The translations under genes were made by a program, and so were the position numbers. DNA of 64,000 nucleotides from 2-02-FULL-43-13 sp043813805 (GTDB lineage: Bacteria; Patescibacteriota; Minisyncoccia; Minisyncoccales; MHMH01), in contig JBDRKR010000010.1 in NCBI GenBank assembly GCA_043813805.1, forward strand, positions 1-64,000, in the 5' to 3' direction. Below, one piece after another: positions 48,378-56,183 of this stretch; within the stretch, counting starts at the first letter, position 1, and every line of letters starts with the position of its first letter. Below the pieces are notes generated by a model, which saw nothing but the letters and a program-made list of their open reading frames with translations, was not told the origin of the DNA and searched no databases.

Positions 48378-48692
48378 TTATTTCCTCAAAATTTTCGGTA
48401 CGGGCAAGCCGAGTTTCCCGAGATTATCCAATATTGAGCCGGCTAAAGCAAGAAGAATCAGCCAATAAGCCAGAGTCACCATTATGGACAGAGAGGGCAG
48501 AGCTGAACCTACCGCCGAAATGACAGCAAAACCGAAGACATAAACCAAAACACCCCTCTTCATAAAGCCGGCCACCTTTCCCAAGACAAATGTTTTCTTT
48601 ATGAGGGCCACGATGATGCCCAAAACAACGTCAACTCCTATTAGAGTGACAATCATTTGAACTTGACTGGTAGCTAAAATTTCTATAAACAT
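48378..48692 (-). CDS. Phage holin family membrane protein
   Basis: A 104-residue protein with three helices. VDVVLGIIVALIKKTF and the Lys/Arg-rich segment (VAGFMKRGVLVYVFG) match the toxin-secretion/phage-lysis holin family. No endolysin or other phage gene is nearby. In Patescibacteria this protein is a common housekeeping-like gene, so a prophage origin is not required. Confidence 0.8.
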   Translation of the reverse strand: MFIEILATSQVQMIVTLIGVDVVLGIIVALIKKTFVLGKVAGFMKRGVLVYVFGFAVISAVGSALPSLSIMVTLAYWLILLALAGSILDNLGKLGLPVPKILRK

Positions 48693-48720
48693 GTTTTTCT
48701 TTCTTATTTAAAAATCGTTT

Positions 48721-48728
48721 CGACCTTT
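48721..48728 (-). promoter_or_regulatory. AAAGGTCG leader element (copy 3)
   Basis: Minus strand, 28 nt before the holin ATG. The promoter (TTGTTG-17-TATAAT, 48767-48739) lies just upstream. Confidence 0.45.
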
Positions 48729-48817
48729 AAATTACTCCATTATAAACCCAAACAGCTCTGTCAACAACCCGCAACTAAACCGTGGTATAATAAATCAATA
48801 TAATAATCCGATTAAGC

Positions 48818-48860
48818 GATTTACGAAATCCCATCATAATATGTTGGATTTCGTAAATCC
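48818..48860. repeat. 43-bp palindromic repeat, copy 1
   Basis: Arms GATTTACGAAATCC and GGATTTCGTAAATC around CATCATAATATGTT. An inverted second copy lies at 60169-60212; it differs by one deleted base in the centre. Confidence 0.75.
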
Positions 48861-48867
48861 ACACATT

Positions 48868-48875
48868 AAAGGTCG
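48868..48875 (+). promoter_or_regulatory. AAAGGTCG leader element (copy 4)
   Basis: 26 nt before the DUF378 ATG, followed by ATTTAAAT. Confidence 0.45.
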
Positions 48876-48901
48876 GGAGATTTAAATCTTTATCAGTACA
48901 T

Positions 48902-49105
48902 ATGAAAATTATAGGTTTAATAGCAGTCATCTTAGTTGTCATCGGAGGGTTGAATTGGGGGCTTATCGGTTTTTTTAAATATGACTTGGTGGCGACGATT
49001 TTCGGCGATATGACCACGACAACGCGCGTCATCTACGCTTTAATCGGACTCGCCGCGCTTTCCAAGCTGTGTATGTGCAAGAGGCACTGCTGTAAGGCAG
49101 AGTAA
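48902..49105 (+). CDS. DUF378 membrane protein
   Basis: A 67-residue protein with two helices. VVIGGLNWGLIGFFKYDLVA and RVIYALIGLAAL are diagnostic for DUF378. A Cys-rich tail (CMCKRHCC) follows. Function unknown. Confidence 0.92.
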   Translation: MKIIGLIAVILVVIGGLNWGLIGFFKYDLVATIFGDMTTTTRVIYALIGLAALSKLCMCKRHCCKAE

Positions 49106-49123
49106 GCTTTAGAATGTTTAGCA

Positions 49124-49159
49124 AACGAAATGACTCCGCTTGGCGGGGTCATTTTCGTT
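49124..49159 (+). terminator. Terminator overlapping next promoter
   Basis: AACGAAATGACTCCGC pairs with GCGGGGTCATTTTCGTT; the last TT belongs to TTGACA at 49158. Confidence 0.7.
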
Positions 49160-49185
49160 GACAGAGTAACTCCGAGTGTTATAGT
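49158..49185 (+). promoter_or_regulatory. Promoter of radical SAM/repeat-peptide operon
   Basis: TTGACA (49158-49163), 16 nt, TATAGT (49180-49185). RNA would start near 49192 and cover both genes up to the terminator at 50733. Confidence 0.7.
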
Positions 49186-49230
49186 CAAAAATACAGTTGA
49201 TCTTTGAACAAATTATAATAAGGAGGCAGA

Positions 49231-50247
49231 ATGCGAAGAAAACACCAGTTGCGCGTAGCGGTGCTTGAGACGACTAATCGCTGCAATCTTAATTGTTTGA
49301 TTTGCGGGTCCGGTTCCGGGAATAAATTGAATCCAAAAGAACTTGATGGGCTCGAATGGTGCGGGGTAATCGGCGAGCTGGCTGATATGGGCGTAAGGAA
49401 AATCTTTTTCAGCGGCGGAGAGCCGACCTTGAAGCCGGGCGTTGAGGAGATGATCAATCTCGTTGCCGATCTGGATATAAACTGGGGCATGGTTTCGAAC
49501 GGCCTTTATGTCCCAGAAAATCTGCTTGATCTTTTTGAAATGCGCAAACCCGTGGCTATAGGGTTGAGCGTCGACGGATTGCAGGAGACGCACAATATGT
49601 TGCGTAAGAATCCCAACAGTTTCCGGATGGTTCTGAGGTATCTCAAAGAATTTCAGAAAAGGGAAATTCCCTGCAGCGTTATAACCACCATCCATAAGAG
49701 GAATTGGCGCGAATTGTTCAACATTGCCGGATTCGTTCTGGAAAACAAAATCTACGGCTGGCAGATTCAACTGGCTATGCCGTTTGGCCGCATGAAGGAG
49801 AGTCCCGATCTTTTATTGTCGCAAGAAGAATTCTTGCAAGCCTGTTTGATGGTGGAGAAAATCAGAAAGATAATGCCCGAAGTGAATATTGCGGCCGCCG
49901 ATTGCTTTGCCTGGGCGCCTTCCGGAAAAATCAGAAACGGCCAATGGCAGGGCTGCAGTGCGGGCTTGGAGTCGGTAGGCATAGATGCTTTAGGTAATGT
50001 CAGAGGTTGCCTTTCCATGACCGAATGCGTGCCCGAGGGAAACGTCAGAGAGAGGAGCTTTTCTCAAATCTGGCAGGATGAGAGCTTATTTTCTTACAAC
50101 CGCAAGTTCAATCCACAGAACACTTCGCCCGTCTGCCAAGGGTGTCCTAAAATAATGAGGTGCCGGGGCGGGTGCAATAGTCAGTCGTTTTCCATGACCG
50201 GCAAGTTCCAGCAAGGAGCTTACTGTTGGTACAAATCAAGAAAATAG
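49231..50247 (+). CDS. Radical SAM/SPASM peptide-modifying enzyme
   Basis: A 338-residue radical SAM protein with an AAGGAGG site. The SAM-cluster motif is C18-NLN-C22-LI-C25, followed by FFSGGEPTL. The last 100 residues form a SPASM domain with Cys in GCSAGLES, GCLSMTEC, VCQGCPKIMRCRGGC and AYCWY, enough for auxiliary Fe-S clusters. Such enzymes usually modify ribosomal peptides. The repeat protein 14 bp downstream is the natural substrate. It lacks an N-terminal RiPP recognition domain, and none is encoded nearby. Confidence 0.88.
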   Translation: MRRKHQLRVAVLETTNRCNLNCLICGSGSGNKLNPKELDGLEWCGVIGELADMGVRKIFFSGGEPTLKPGVEEMINLVADLDINWGMVSNGLYVPENLLDLFEMRKPVAIGLSVDGLQETHNMLRKNPNSFRMVLRYLKEFQKREIPCSVITTIHKRNWRELFNIAGFVLENKIYGWQIQLAMPFGRMKESPDLLLSQEEFLQACLMVEKIRKIMPEVNIAAADCFAWAPSGKIRNGQWQGCSAGLESVGIDALGNVRGCLSMTECVPEGNVRERSFSQIWQDESLFSYNRKFNPQNTSPVCQGCPKIMRCRGGCNSQSFSMTGKFQQGAYCWYKSRK

Positions 50248-50261
50248 AGGAGGTGAAAAAG

Positions 50262-50726
50262 GTGAGTAGAGATACGGTTTTCAAGTATGGGCCGTCCGAA
50301 CCGAGTTGGACGCCGCCGCCGAGCCGGCTGATGATAATCAAATATGGCCCGCCGGAACCGCGACCGCCGATATTTGATAAATACGCTCCAATCGAACCGT
50401 GCAAGCCCGGAGTTAAGCCGAAAGAGAAGGAAGACAAGAGAGAAAAAGAAATCCAGTTTATTTCAAATCAAATCACCGAGTGCCTGAAGAAAATCGAGAA
50501 GCTTCTGGAGAAAATTGAGCTTTTGGCGGTGCGTAGGCAAAATATCGATGAGGTGAATATCGAACTCGGCTCTTGCATTGCCGAACTGGCATTGTTGCAC
50601 GCGAAATTGTCCGACCTGCAGAAACCGGTCGAGAACGTGGTGATGGAGATGCCGCGCGGGAAAACCGACAGGGGTTTCATCGCCTATATCGTCACTGCGC
50701 CAGCCCGACCGACAAAGAAAGAATAA
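50262..50726 (+). CDS. KYGP-repeat protein, candidate RiPP precursor
   Basis: A 154-residue protein starting with GTG at 50262 behind GGAGGTG. Residues 7-50 hold three spaced units: FKYGPSEPSW (7-16), IKYGPPEPRPP (26-36) and DKYAPIEPCKPG (39-50). The remaining 100 residues form a charged coiled coil (KEKEDKREKEIQFISNQITE) and a tail ending PARPTKKE. The XYG units recall the motif cut by splicease-type radical SAM enzymes that remove tyramine; that link is inference. Repeats at the N-terminal side with the coiled coil behind them are the reverse of a usual leader-core order. Confidence 0.65.
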   Translation: MSRDTVFKYGPSEPSWTPPPSRLMIIKYGPPEPRPPIFDKYAPIEPCKPGVKPKEKEDKREKEIQFISNQITECLKKIEKLLEKIELLAVRRQNIDEVNIELGSCIAELALLHAKLSDLQKPVENVVMEMPRGKTDRGFIAYIVTAPARPTKKE

Positions 50727-50732
50727 ACAGAA

Positions 50733-50768
50733 CAAAAAAGGCGTTCTTACTAAAAGGACGCCTTTTTC
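50733..50768 (+). terminator. Intrinsic terminator
   Basis: AAAAAAGGCGT/ACGCCTTTTT stem. It closes the radical SAM operon. Confidence 0.75.
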
Positions 50769-50778
50769 GTTGAAGCAG

Positions 50779-50807
50779 TTGACAAAAAGTAGTATGTTTG
50801 CTATGAT
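50779..50807 (+). promoter_or_regulatory. Promoter of DEAD-box helicase gene
   Basis: TTGACA, 17 nt, TATGAT preceded by TGC. Transcription would start near 50814. Confidence 0.7.
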
Positions 50808-50846
50808 AGTCACATAAGATATCTCACCTTAGCCGCGAACAGATTT

Positions 50847-50880
50847 AATGTCGCCGGTAACGTGCGACATTTTATTTTAT
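50847..50880 (+). terminator. Attenuator-like hairpin in helicase leader
   Basis: AATGTCGC and GCGACATT arms with a T-rich tail (TTATTTTAT), ending 4 nt before the ATG at 50884. It would block or delay both transcription and initiation. Confidence 0.5.
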
Positions 50881-50883
50881 CAT

Positions 50884-52068
50884 ATGACAATAAGACATTT
50901 CGACAGGCAGTCCTTCCGCAAGAATTCAAGCTTCGGCGTTCCCAAAAGACGGCCGGGTTTTGCGCAGCAAATCAGCGTTGACCGGTTTATCAATAAAAAC
51001 GTTGTCGCTCAAAAAGCGGAGGTTTTTACGCCGGTTCACCAGTTTGAAGATTTCAAGATTGATCAGCGCTTAAAGGCCAATATTTTGGCCAAGGGATATA
51101 AGGCGCCGACTCCCATTCAAGATAAAATCATTGAGCATGTTTTACAGGGCTTGGATGTGGTGGGCATTGCCAATACCGGCATGGGTAAAACCGGCGCCTT
51201 TCTTATTCCCTTAATCCAGAAAGCCTTATCGAGCCCTCAGGAAAAAGTTCTGATTGTGGTGCCGACCCGCGAGCTGGCCACGCAAATCAATCAGGAGTTT
51301 AAGAGTTTCTCCCGCGGCATTAATATTTATTCCGTTTGCTGTGTCGGCGGAGCTTCCATCGGCCGCCAGATTACCGAATTAAAAAATTACCGCAATAATT
51401 TCATTATCGGAACTCCCGGAAGGCTGAAAGACCTGATTCAGCGAAGGGTCATTAATCTTACTCAATTTTCTACGATTGTTTTAGACGAAGCCGACCGTAT
51501 GCTGGATATGGGGTTTGTGGCCGATATGAGATATATCATGGGGCTGATGCCTTCAAAGCGCCACGCTCTTTGTTTTTCAGCCACGATGCCCAAAGAAATT
51601 GCGCTCTTGGTTAATGAATTTCTTAAAAAGCCCGTGACAATCTTTGCTAAAACAGGCGACACTCCCGAAAACATTTATCAGGATATAGTGAGAGTTTCAG
51701 GCGGCGCAAAAATAGGGACGCTTTGCAATCTTCTGGCGAAAGACGAATTTCGCAAAGTGCTTATTTTTGGCCGAACCAAGCACGGCGTGGAACGATTGTC
51801 CAAGAACCTGACGGATTACGGTTTTAAAGCCGATTCAATCCACGGCGACAAAAATTACGCCAGCCGTATTAAGGCTTTAGAGTCGTTTAAGGCAGACTAT
51901 ATCACCGTTTTGGTGGCGACGGATGTGGCAGCCCGGGGCCTTGATATTCCTGACGTGAGCCATGTCATCAATTACGATGTGCCGGCGACTTACGAAGATT
52001 ATATTCACCGTATCGGCCGCACGGGCCGTATCAATAAAAGAGGCGTAGCTTTAACGTTTGTTGAGTAA
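50884..52068 (+). CDS. DEAD-box RNA helicase
   Basis: A 394-residue helicase. Motifs: Q (GYKAPTPIQ), I (NTGMGKT), Ia (PTRELA), Ib (GTPGR), II (LDEADRMLDMGF), III (SAT), V (VATDVAARGLD) and VI (HRIGRTGR). It stops right after motif VI, so it has no C-terminal RNA-binding tail. I chose ATG 50884 because the upstream extension is a hairpin leader. It likely aids ribosome assembly or RNA turnover. TypA follows 5 bp later. Confidence 0.93.
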   Translation: MTIRHFDRQSFRKNSSFGVPKRRPGFAQQISVDRFINKNVVAQKAEVFTPVHQFEDFKIDQRLKANILAKGYKAPTPIQDKIIEHVLQGLDVVGIANTGMGKTGAFLIPLIQKALSSPQEKVLIVVPTRELATQINQEFKSFSRGINIYSVCCVGGASIGRQITELKNYRNNFIIGTPGRLKDLIQRRVINLTQFSTIVLDEADRMLDMGFVADMRYIMGLMPSKRHALCFSATMPKEIALLVNEFLKKPVTIFAKTGDTPENIYQDIVRVSGGAKIGTLCNLLAKDEFRKVLIFGRTKHGVERLSKNLTDYGFKADSIHGDKNYASRIKALESFKADYITVLVATDVAARGLDIPDVSHVINYDVPATYEDYIHRIGRTGRINKRGVALTFVE

Positions 52069-52073
52069 ACAAT

Positions 52074-53900
52074 ATGAGCGGGATTAATATCAGGAACATC
52101 GCCATTATTGCTCACGTCAACGATGGCAAAACCACTTTGGTTGACGCTTTATTGCGCCAGTCCAAAAGCGACTTGGGGAAAGACATGGTTGATCAAACCT
52201 GCATTATGGACACGAATGACTTGGAGAAAGAAAGAAGCATGACCATCTTTTCCAAGAACGCGGCGGTTTATTATAAGGATACCAAAATCAATATCATCGA
52301 CACTCCGGGCCACGCTGATTTCGGCGGAGAGGTGGAAAGGGTTTTAAATATGGCTGACGGATGCCTGCTTTTGGTTGATGCGAAAACCGGTCCTATGCCT
52401 CAAACGAGATTCGTTTTAAAAAAAGCGCTGGAAACCAATCATAAAATCATCGTGGTTATCAATAAAATAGACCGAGACGCCGTCCGGCCCGAGTTTGCTT
52501 TAAATGCGACCATTGATCTGTTTTTAGAATTAGGGGCGGGCGAGCGAGCTTTGGATTTCCCGATTGTTTATGCCGTGGGCCGAGACGGCAAGGCGGGATT
52601 AGAGCCCGACTTGAGTAAAATGACCGACATCTCTCCGCTTTTTGACGCGATTATTAAGCATATTCCGGCTCCGACGGGCGATTCCAAAAAACCGTTGCAG
52701 ATGCTTGTCACTTCGATTACCGGGGATGATTTTAAGGGAAGAATCTGCATCGGCCGGGTCTATAACGGCGTTATCAAAGCCGGTCAAGAAATAGTCCATA
52801 TTAATCGCCAAGGCGAAGCAAAAAAATATCGTCTGACTTCTTTGATGACTTTTTCGGGTTTGGGTAAAATTGAGACCGCCGAGGTTTCGGCAGGAGACAT
52901 CATGGCTTTATCCGGAGTGCCCGATGCCACTGTCGGAGAAACCATTGCCGATCCGATAAATCCCGAAGCCCTGCCCTTGATTCATATCGAAGAACCGACG
53001 GTGAAAATGACGTTCCTTGTTAACGATTCGCCTTTTGCCGGCGAAGACGGTCAATTTTCCACTTCGAGACAAATCAAAGAAAGATTATTAAAGGAATTGG
53101 AAACCGATGTGGCTCTCAAAATTGAAGAAATAAACAGCGTGAGCTGGACGGTCTCAGGCAGGGGCGAGCTTCATCTGGCTATTTTAATAGAAATAATGCG
53201 GAGAGAAGGCTACGAATTTCAGGTTTCGCGGCCTCAAGTTATTGTTAAAGAAATTAACGGCCAAAAATTAGTGCCGTTTGAAAAGGTTTATATTGAAACG
53301 CCGGAGCAGTTTCAAGGTACGGTTATTCAAGAATTAAGCAGCAGAAAGGGGGAGATGACAGATATGAAAAAAATAGGCGACACGGCGTTGCTTGAATTTA
53401 TAGTACCCACGCGAGGACTTTTCGGATACAGGAACGAATTTTTGACGAGTACTAAGGGTTTGGGGATAATGAATACGATTTTTCACAAGTACGATAAAGA
53501 TCCGGGCAACTGGAAAGAGGGAACTCAGGGCTCTTTGGTTGCCTGCGAAACCGGTACGACTAATTTATACGGATTAAGAAATGTTCAGGGCAGGGGAGAT
53601 TTGTTTTTCGGAGCGGGAATTATGGTTTATGAAGGCCAGGTGGTGGGGCAAAATTCAAGAATCGAAGATATCAGGGTGAATGTTTGTAAAACAAAGGTTC
53701 TTTCTAATAATCGCACCAAAGGCGACACTCACGACGAACTTCTCAAGGAGCCCAAAATTATGGGATTGGAACAGGCCCTCGAATATATTAAAGATGATGA
53801 ATTGGTGGAAGTGACTCCTAAGAATGTCCGCATCAGAAAAATATTTTTAGATGAAATATCAGCCAAGCGAGCCGCCCGTAAAGAAAAACAGGATCAATAA
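52074..53900 (+). CDS. typA: Translational GTPase TypA/BipA
   Basis: A 608-residue ribosome-binding GTPase with all five BipA domains. Switch 2 is DTPGHADFGGEVERVL, G4 is NKIDR, and the C-terminal BipA-specific region (NLYGLRNVQGRGDLFFG, NNRTKGDTHD) is present. The P-loop reads AHVNDGKTTL rather than AHVDHGKTTL: two substitutions at nearly invariant positions. TypA acts in 50S assembly and stress adaptation. It is probably co-transcribed with the helicase. Confidence 0.95.
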   Translation: MSGINIRNIAIIAHVNDGKTTLVDALLRQSKSDLGKDMVDQTCIMDTNDLEKERSMTIFSKNAAVYYKDTKINIIDTPGHADFGGEVERVLNMADGCLLLVDAKTGPMPQTRFVLKKALETNHKIIVVINKIDRDAVRPEFALNATIDLFLELGAGERALDFPIVYAVGRDGKAGLEPDLSKMTDISPLFDAIIKHIPAPTGDSKKPLQMLVTSITGDDFKGRICIGRVYNGVIKAGQEIVHINRQGEAKKYRLTSLMTFSGLGKIETAEVSAGDIMALSGVPDATVGETIADPINPEALPLIHIEEPTVKMTFLVNDSPFAGEDGQFSTSRQIKERLLKELETDVALKIEEINSVSWTVSGRGELHLAILIEIMRREGYEFQVSRPQVIVKEINGQKLVPFEKVYIETPEQFQGTVIQELSSRKGEMTDMKKIGDTALLEFIVPTRGLFGYRNEFLTSTKGLGIMNTIFHKYDKDPGNWKEGTQGSLVACETGTTNLYGLRNVQGRGDLFFGAGIMVYEGQVVGQNSRIEDIRVNVCKTKVLSNNRTKGDTHDELLKEPKIMGLEQALEYIKDDELVEVTPKNVRIRKIFLDEISAKRAARKEKQDQ

Positions 53901-53931
53901 AAAATCGCCAAAGAGGCGGTTTTTTGGTAGG
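53901..53931 (+). terminator. Short terminator plus -10
   Basis: ATCGCC AAAGA GGCGGT hairpin, T6, GG, TAGGAT. Confidence 0.55.
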
Positions 53932-53971
53932 ATAAAGGAATAATAAAAGTTCTGTTTTTCGACCAAAAATT

Positions 53972-54973
53972 ATGAAATTAAAAGATTTGTCAAAAGGTAA
54001 AATAGTGATTTACAAAACCCCAAAGGGGCCGGAGCTTGAAGTGCGACTTAAAGAGGAAACAGTTTGGCTTACGCAAAAAGAGATTGCCAAGCTTTTTAGA
54101 AAGGGTGTGCCCGCTATAAATGAGCACGTCAAGAATATTTATAAAGAAGGTGAGTTAGATCAAAAATCAACTATTCGGAAATTCCGAATAGTTCAAACTG
54201 AGGGGAAGCGTCAGATTGAGCGTGAAATAGATTTATATAATCTTGATATGATTCTTTCCGTTGGCTATAGAGTTAGTTCCAAGCGTGCCACTCAGTTTCG
54301 TATTTGGGCGACAAAAACACTAAAAAATTATTTGCTCAATGGTTACGCCATTAATCAGAAAATGTTATTAGACGCAAGAGAGAAATTCGCCGGCTTACAA
54401 AGAACCATTTCTTTTTTACAACAGAAGTCAAAAAATGATTTATTGACCGGTAAAGAGCAAGAAATTATCGATCTTCTTTCCGGTTATTCAAAAACCCTCA
54501 CACTTCTCGAGCAATACGATACCAATACTTTAAAAATTGTAACCGGCAGAAAAGCGGTATTCGCACTGGAGTACAACGATGTCCAAAAAATCATAGAAGG
54601 GATTAAAAGAGGGCTTCTGGCCGCCAAGGAGGCCGGTGATTTGTTTGGTCAAGAATATCAGGGCAAGCTGGAAAGTATCGTAAAAAATCTCTATCAAACA
54701 TTCGACAAAAAAGAACTTTATGGCAGTATTGAGGATAAGGCCGCTCATCTTTTGTACTTGATTATAAAGGATCATCCATTTGCCGATGGCAATAAACGGA
54801 TAGCTTCTGTTTTGTTTATTCATTTCTTAAAAAAGAATGATTACCTTTATCGAGAAGGCGGAGAAAGGAAAATTAACGACAATGCGTTGGTTGCTTTGGC
54901 GCTTCTCATTGCTGTAAGCAATCCCACAGAGAAAGAAACAATGATTAAGATAATTACTAATCTCTTAAAATAA
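53972..54973 (+). CDS. RhuM-Fic/Doc fusion protein
   Basis: A 333-residue protein. The N-terminal 150 residues are RhuM-like (VWLTQKEIAKLF, IDLYNLDMILSVGYRVSSK, FRIWATKTLKNYLLNGYAIN). The C-terminal 130 residues are a Fic/Doc domain with the motif HPFADGNKRIAS, where Lys replaces the first Arg as in Doc-type kinases. It probably phosphorylates or AMPylates a target such as EF-Tu. No antitoxin gene is adjacent, so RhuM may be the controlling part. A 25-bp palindrome lies inside the gene. Its stop overlaps the ychF start. Confidence 0.88.
   Translation: MKLKDLSKGKIVIYKTPKGPELEVRLKEETVWLTQKEIAKLFRKGVPAINEHVKNIYKEGELDQKSTIRKFRIVQTEGKRQIEREIDLYNLDMILSVGYRVSSKRATQFRIWATKTLKNYLLNGYAINQKMLLDAREKFAGLQRTISFLQQKSKNDLLTGKEQEIIDLLSGYSKTLTLLEQYDTNTLKIVTGRKAVFALEYNDVQKIIEGIKRGLLAAKEAGDLFGQEYQGKLESIVKNLYQTFDKKELYGSIEDKAAHLLYLIIKDHPFADGNKRIASVLFIHFLKKNDYLYREGGERKINDNALVALALLIAVSNPTEKETMIKIITNLLK
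54169..54193. repeat. 25-bp palindrome within rhuM-fic
   Basis: AACTATTCGGAA and TTCCGAATAGTT around one base. It lies in coding sequence (TIRKFRIVQ). Confidence 0.6.
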
Positions 54974-56040
54974 TGCCGTTATCAATCGGAATCGTGGGGT
55001 TGCCTAATGTGGGGAAGTCCACGCTGTTTCAAACCATCACCAAAATCCAGGTAAATATCGCCAATTACCCCTTTTGCACCATTGACCCCAACGTGGGCGT
55101 GGTTGCCGTACCCGATGAAAGGGTGGATAAGCTGGCGGAATTAACTAAGTCCATAAAAAAGATTTATACCACGATTGAGTTTTACGATATCGCGGGCTTG
55201 GTCAAAGGCGCCAATAAAGGCGAAGGATTGGGCAACAAGTTTTTGGCCAACATCAGGGAAACCGATGCGATTGTTTACGTTTTGCGCGCTTTTTTGGATA
55301 AAGAAACCATTAATACGCGCCAAGAAGTTGATCCCATCGCCGAAAAAGAGATTCTGGATACGGAACTGATTTTAAAAGATTCAGAAACCGTGGAAAAAAG
55401 AATGCACGGATTAGCCAGCGATGTCAGGGCGGGGAAAAAGGAATGTGTTAAAGAATACGGAGTGTTGGAAAAGATTAAAGGATTTCTGGACCAGGGCAAG
55501 ATTCTGACTGAACAGAGTTTCAGTACGGAAGATCAGAAAATTATTGATCAGTATCAGCTGTTAACGGCCAAGCCCAGATTTTATTTACTCAACGGCCGCG
55601 ATGAAGAGGTGCCCAAAAATATCATTGAAACATTTCAAAAAAATAATTGGCAGTTTTTAATCGTTGACGTTTTAACCGAGTTCGGGGCCACCGATCTGAA
55701 CCGCGAAGAAAGAATTGCTTTGGGACTGCCCGAAAACACGGAAATGGGCCTTTTGATTAAGAAAGCCTACGAAATTTTAGGGCTGATCACTTTTTTGACA
55801 ACAGGGCCCGATGAAACGCGGGCTTGGACGTTGAAACGCGGCAATACGGCTCCGCAAGCCGGAGGAGCTATTCATACTGATTTTGAATCTCATTTTATTA
55901 AGGCCGACGTCATCAGCTGGCAGACACTTTTGGATGTCGGCGGTTTCGTTAAAGCGAGAGAAAAAGGCCTTATCCGCACCGAAGGCAAAGAGTACCTCGT
56001 ACAGGACGGCGACGTCATCGAAATCAAACATAATGCCTAA
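54973..56040 (+). CDS. ychF: Ribosome-binding ATPase YchF
   Basis: A 355-residue Obg-family P-loop protein. G1 is GLPNVGKSTLF, switch 1 NYPFCTIDPNVG, G3 DIAGLVKGANKGEGLG, and the C-terminal TGS domain (GLITFLTTGPDETRAWTLKR, FIKADVISWQTLLD) is complete. YchF prefers ATP because its G4 motif is NxxE-like; here LLNGRDEE. Its ATG shares a base with the preceding stop (TAATG). Confidence 0.95.
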   Translation: MPLSIGIVGLPNVGKSTLFQTITKIQVNIANYPFCTIDPNVGVVAVPDERVDKLAELTKSIKKIYTTIEFYDIAGLVKGANKGEGLGNKFLANIRETDAIVYVLRAFLDKETINTRQEVDPIAEKEILDTELILKDSETVEKRMHGLASDVRAGKKECVKEYGVLEKIKGFLDQGKILTEQSFSTEDQKIIDQYQLLTAKPRFYLLNGRDEEVPKNIIETFQKNNWQFLIVDVLTEFGATDLNREERIALGLPENTEMGLLIKKAYEILGLITFLTTGPDETRAWTLKRGNTAPQAGGAIHTDFESHFIKADVISWQTLLDVGGFVKAREKGLIRTEGKEYLVQDGDVIEIKHNA

Positions 56041-56044
56041 AAAA

Positions 56045-56102
56045 CTCGCTCCCAAAGGGCGATTTTTTGCGACTTGACAATTTTAATATTAGATGATAGT
56101 AT
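56045..56102 (+). promoter_or_regulatory. Terminator and promoter of lipoprotein operon
   Basis: TCGC...GCGA hairpin and T6, then TTGACA (56074-56079), 17 nt, TAGTAT (56097-56102). Confidence 0.6.
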
Positions 56103-56153
56103 ATTTGAGGTAAAACGCTCATTGAAAATTAGAGCGGAAAGGAAGGAGAAAAA

Positions 56154-56183
56154 GTGAAAAGGAAAAAGGAGGAACACAAATGA
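56154..56183 (+). CDS. Nine-codon uORF
   Basis: GTG behind AAGGAG opens MKRKKEEHK and stops at a TGA that overlaps the next ATG (ATGA). A very basic leader peptide that may couple translation to the membrane-protein gene. Confidence 0.4.
   Translation: MKRKKEEHK

Noticed and set aside
48378..48692. Prophage, suggested by the holin gene.
   Set aside because: No other phage gene nearby; stand-alone holin-family genes are common in this kind of genome.
48818..48860. The 43-bp palindrome as a dif/Xer site.
   Set aside because: Arms are 14-15 bp with a 13-14 bp centre, unlike the 11-6/8-11 layout of dif, and two copies exist.
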